From Acinetobacter sp. ANC 3929 (GTDB taxonomy: Bacteria > Pseudomonadota > Gammaproteobacteria > Pseudomonadales > Moraxellaceae): a stretch of 64,000 nt of DNA. A model generated the notes under the pieces. It ran no database searches. It worked only from the letters and a program-made list of their open reading frames with translations, and had not been told where the DNA came from. The stretch spans positions 62,001-126,000 of the forward strand of contig NZ_KB850001.1 of NCBI RefSeq assembly GCF_000369405.1. The letters are read 5' to 3'. Of the stretch, positions 61,133 through 64,000 are shown piece after piece. Numbering within the stretch: position 1 is the stretch's first letter; each line of letters begins with the position of its first letter. The translations under genes were made by a program, and so were the position numbers.

Positions 61133-61972
61133 ATGTATCGCCTATTTGTTTTTGTCTTGTTTTCGATGTTAAGCACATGGGGCTGGACACAAAGCTTGGT
61201 GGTTTCAACACACCCAATTTATCTGATTGCCAAAGAAGTAACAGACGGAGTAGAAGAACCTATTCTGTTATTAAAAGATCAAAGTGGCCATGACGTACAA
61301 CTCACACCAGCACACCGTAAAGCGGTTCAAGATGCCTCTTTGGTAATATGGCTTGGGAAAGCGCATGAGGCACCGCTTGAAAAGATGCTCAATCAGAACA
61401 GTAAAGCAATCGCATTGTTGGATTCAGGTATTTTAACGACTTTACCACTGCGCAATTTACGTGGTGCATCTATGGCGAATACTGTTGATAGTCATGTTTG
61501 GTTAGATCCAAATAATGCGGTACGTATCGCTTTCTTTATTGCAACTTTGCGTTCACAGCAATATCCAGAGAATAAAGCTAAATATATGGCCAATGCGAAA
61601 GAGTTTTCACAACAAATGCGACAAGCGTCGCAGCAGTATGAAAGCTCAAATAAGGCAAAAAACTATTGGTCTTATCATGATGCCTATCAATATTTAGAAA
61701 GAGCATTAAATCTGAAATTTGCAGGTGCATTGACAGATGATCCACATATTCCGCCGACGGCAGCTCAAATTAAATACTTAAGAGACAATCGTCCGCAAAA
61801 TAAAATGTGCTTATTGGCCGAAACGACAGCAAGTGCCAGTCAGTACCAAAAAATGAACCCAGTAGTTTTCCAGTCGGTTGATGAAAGCATGGCGGGGGAA
61901 GACAATTTTGTAACAGCATGGAAAAAATTGGCTTTAAAAACTGATAAATGCGTAATAAGTGCACAAAATTGA
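61133..61972 (+). CDS. znuA: Zinc-binding periplasmic protein of the ABC transporter
   Basis: A 279-residue substrate-binding protein (cluster A-I family) with a signal peptide (YRLFVFVLFSMLSTWGWTQS). Likely zinc ligands include His in VVSTHPIYLI, in GHDVQLTPAHRKAV, VDSHVWLDPNNAV and SYHDAYQYLER. The Asp/His-rich loop of many ZnuA proteins is absent. ATG 61133 is chosen; an in-frame TTG lies 15 bases upstream. Divergent from zur across the two boxes. Confidence 0.93.
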   Translation: MYRLFVFVLFSMLSTWGWTQSLVVSTHPIYLIAKEVTDGVEEPILLLKDQSGHDVQLTPAHRKAVQDASLVIWLGKAHEAPLEKMLNQNSKAIALLDSGILTTLPLRNLRGASMANTVDSHVWLDPNNAVRIAFFIATLRSQQYPENKAKYMANAKEFSQQMRQASQQYESSNKAKNYWSYHDAYQYLERALNLKFAGALTDDPHIPPTAAQIKYLRDNRPQNKMCLLAETTASASQYQKMNPVVFQSVDESMAGEDNFVTAWKKLALKTDKCVISAQN

Positions 61973-62142
61973 TCAAAAAAATAAAAATCAATTGACTCTA
62001 GCGTCAAAAAATATGGTAACGAAAAAAGCAGACTTAAGTCGAGAAAAGATTGCATGTTCAGGGGTGTAACTCTATAATGCCTGCGATTCGAAACGATCAT
62101 GATTAAAACTTGTCAAGCAGTTATGCTGTAAGTGGGTAAAAA

Positions 62143-62541
62143 ATGAGCCAAACTAGTCGCATGATTGACCGACGATTAGCAAAAGCTTTGGTCTTCTTAC
62201 AAGCATGTATGATTCCTATTGCAACTTTGCTTGCATGGGCAATGAAAGATACAACTGCTGCTTTGAGTGCTGCGCTTGGGGCTTTGGTATGTTGGTTGGC
62301 ACATTGTTATTTTGCTTGGCAGTCGTTTAGAACGGCAGGCGCAAGAGCATCAAAACAAGTCATGCTGAATATGTACCGAGGAATGCTCGGTAAGTTTGCG
62401 ATTGTGATTGTGGGTTTTATATTAATTTTGAGCAATGTTAAACCGCTGTCACCGGTTGCATTGTTTTGTGGATTTATTCTCGTACAGGCGATGTCGTGGG
62501 TCGCGCCATTTTGGGTGGCACGGCTACAAAAACGAGGGTAA
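62143..62541 (+). CDS. atpI: ATP synthase subunit I
   Basis: A 132-residue membrane protein with four hydrophobic helices (ALVFLQACMIPIATLLAWAMK, ALSAALGALVCWLAHCYFAW, GKFAIVIVGFILIL, VALFCGFILVQAMSWVAPFWVA). It is the first gene of the atp operon and aids assembly of the c-ring. ATG 62143; followed by atpB 99 bases downstream. Confidence 0.9.
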   Translation: MSQTSRMIDRRLAKALVFLQACMIPIATLLAWAMKDTTAALSAALGALVCWLAHCYFAWQSFRTAGARASKQVMLNMYRGMLGKFAIVIVGFILILSNVKPLSPVALFCGFILVQAMSWVAPFWVARLQKRG

Positions 62542-62640
62542 AACACATTTTGAGATTTTTGGAAGTAGAGGCGGAATCATTGCCATCCGCATGATTCGTT
62601 TCTCTTCTTTTTAATGATTGACATTGACCAGGTGTGATTT

Positions 62641-63516
62641 ATGGCTGCTGAAGAACATGCCCTGACTTCGACCGAGTATATCAAGCATCACTTGACCAAT
62701 ATGACCTATGGCAAAATGCCTGACGGTACATGGAAATTGGCTGAGACTGCTGAAGAAGCTCATTCGATGGGGTTCACTGCAATTCACTTGGATTCAATGG
62801 GTTGGTCTATCGGACTTGGTGTGATTTTCTGTTTGTTGTTTTGGACAGTTGCGAGAGCTGCGAATGCAGGTGTTCCAACTAAATTCCAATCAGCGATTGA
62901 AATGATTATCGAGTTTGTGGACTCAAGTGTTCGTGATACTTTCCACGGCAAATCACGTTTAATTGCACCATTGGCATTAACCATTTTCGTGTGGATTTTC
63001 CTCATGAACGCAATGGACTTAATCCCTGTTGACTGGATCCCGTATACAGCTCAATTGATTGGTGCAAACGTATTTGGTATGGACCCTCACCACGTTTACT
63101 TCAAAGTTGTTCCATCTACTGACCCGAACATTACCCTTGGTATGTCGTTGTCTGTATTTGTTTTAATTTTGTTCTATAGTATTCGTGAAAAAGGGATCGG
63201 CGGTTTCGTCGGTGAATTGGCACTTAACCCATTCAACCCAAGTAACAAATTTGCAAAAGCGTTATTGATTCCAGTGAACTTAATTTTGGAATTAGTAACT
63301 TTCCTTGCTCGTCCAGTTTCGTTGGCTCTACGACTGTTCGGTAACATGTATGCGGGTGAGTTGATCTTCATCTTGATCGCATTATTGCCGTTCTGGATCC
63401 AGTGGGCGTTATCTGTGCCTTGGGCTATTTTCCACATTCTTGTAATCACGCTGCAAGCATTTATCTTTATGATGCTGACCATCGTTTACTTGAGCATGGC
63501 AAGCGAAAAGCATTAA
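62641..63516 (+). CDS. atpB: ATP synthase F0 subunit a
   Basis: A 291-residue inner-membrane protein. The essential arginine Arg231 is in LALRLFGNMYAGELI, and Arg-Pro in FLARPVSLALRLF. Five to six helices. It forms the proton channel with the c-ring. Next in the operon after atpI. Full length. Confidence 0.97.
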   Translation: MAAEEHALTSTEYIKHHLTNMTYGKMPDGTWKLAETAEEAHSMGFTAIHLDSMGWSIGLGVIFCLLFWTVARAANAGVPTKFQSAIEMIIEFVDSSVRDTFHGKSRLIAPLALTIFVWIFLMNAMDLIPVDWIPYTAQLIGANVFGMDPHHVYFKVVPSTDPNITLGMSLSVFVLILFYSIREKGIGGFVGELALNPFNPSNKFAKALLIPVNLILELVTFLARPVSLALRLFGNMYAGELIFILIALLPFWIQWALSVPWAIFHILVITLQAFIFMMLTIVYLSMASEKH

Positions 63517-63565
63517 TGGTATTGCCTAACTATCACCTGATCGTTGGGCTTAAATTTTAGTTTAA

Positions 63566-63844
<279 letters not shown>

Positions 63845-63883
63845 TAGCTTAATTCCTAAATCCACATATTGAGGAATAGCGAA

Positions 63884-64000
63884 ATGAATATCAACCTCAC
63901 ATTGATTGGTCAAGCAATTGCATTTGCGATCTTTGTCGCATTCTGCATGAAGTTTGTTTGGCCTCCACTAATCAATGCGATTAGTGAGCGTCAGCGTAAA
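63884..64000 (+). CDS. atpF: ATP synthase F0 subunit b, start only
   Basis: The first 39 codons of atpF, starting MNINLTLIGQAIAFAIFVAF, a membrane anchor, then the start of the stalk helix (FVWPPLINAISERQRK). Truncated by the window edge. ATG 63884 follows GAGGAATAGCGAA. Confidence 0.95.
   Translation, partial: MNINLTLIGQAIAFAIFVAFCMKFVWPPLINAISERQRK

Overview
The window is a chromosomal segment of an Acinetobacter-like gammaproteobacterium. The reasons are the AT-leaning base composition, the gene families and their order (tyrB, GntR regulator, prpB, prpC, acnD; lrp, dadA, dadX, ridA, cycA; mmsA to HIBCH; guaA; argS; zur/znu; atp operon), and the match of a methylcitrate operon under a GntR-type rather than a sigma-54-type regulator. 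It is mostly core chromosome with several accessory insertions. No phage, complete insertion sequence, rRNA or CRISPR array was seen.

Layout. 1-6.8 kb: the 5' part of an aromatic aminotransferase gene (cut by the window edge), divergent from a GntR regulator and the methylcitrate genes prpB-prpC-acnD. 6.8-8.3 kb: an AT-rich orphan gene with a C-terminal PD-(D/E)XK-like motif. 8.4-15.7 kb: small housekeeping and hypothetical genes (zinc ribbon, DUF4126, two GNATs, DUF1003, EamA transporter, RluA, RraB-like). 15.7-20.8 kb: D-alanine catabolism (Lrp-type regulator, dadA, dadX, ridA, cycA). 20.8-30.4 kb: valine degradation from isobutyryl-CoA to propionyl-CoA with a LysR regulator and an MHS transporter. 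30.4-41.0 kb: an accessory amine/amino-acid catabolic cluster arranged divergently around 35.4-35.8 kb. 41.1-41.3 kb: two tRNA-Gly genes. 41.5-49.5 kb: bolA-like, sirB2-like, solo parA, lipoprotein, a nonsense-interrupted LysE exporter, dedA, doxX, ygiW-like, DUF445, guaA. 49.7-54.4 kb: an Mrr-type nuclease, a PadR/YqjI-like regulator with a 22-codon remnant of its usual partner, DUF3861, DUF2798, pirin, OsmC, GST. 54.4-61.97 kb: SPOR protein, argS, DyP peroxidase, LysE exporter, and the zinc-uptake locus zur-znuC-znuB / znuA. 62.1-64 kb: start of the ATP synthase operon (atpI, atpB, atpE, start of atpF).

How the genes work together. Valine degradation (21.8-28.9 kb) ends in propionyl-CoA, which the methylcitrate genes at 2-6.8 kb would convert toward pyruvate and succinate, so two ends of one carbon route lie in this window; prpF, which AcnD normally needs, is not here. 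The dad cluster converts L- to D-alanine and oxidises it to pyruvate, with CycA importing the substrates and RidA probably clearing enamine intermediates. The zinc locus carries two Zur-box-like palindromes between the divergent genes.

Most worth a second look: a near-consensus parS-like site at 30425-30440 on the boundary between the valine operon and the accessory cluster; the orphan PD-(D/E)XK-like gene at 6846-8273; the uncharacterised catabolic cluster at 30.5-41 kb; paired palindromic operators around the prp promoter and upstream of the PadR gene; a folded cycA leader; and several relics (interrupted lysE, deleted yqjH-like gene, duplicated DUF4126 tail). All assignments come from reading the sequence; no database search was run.
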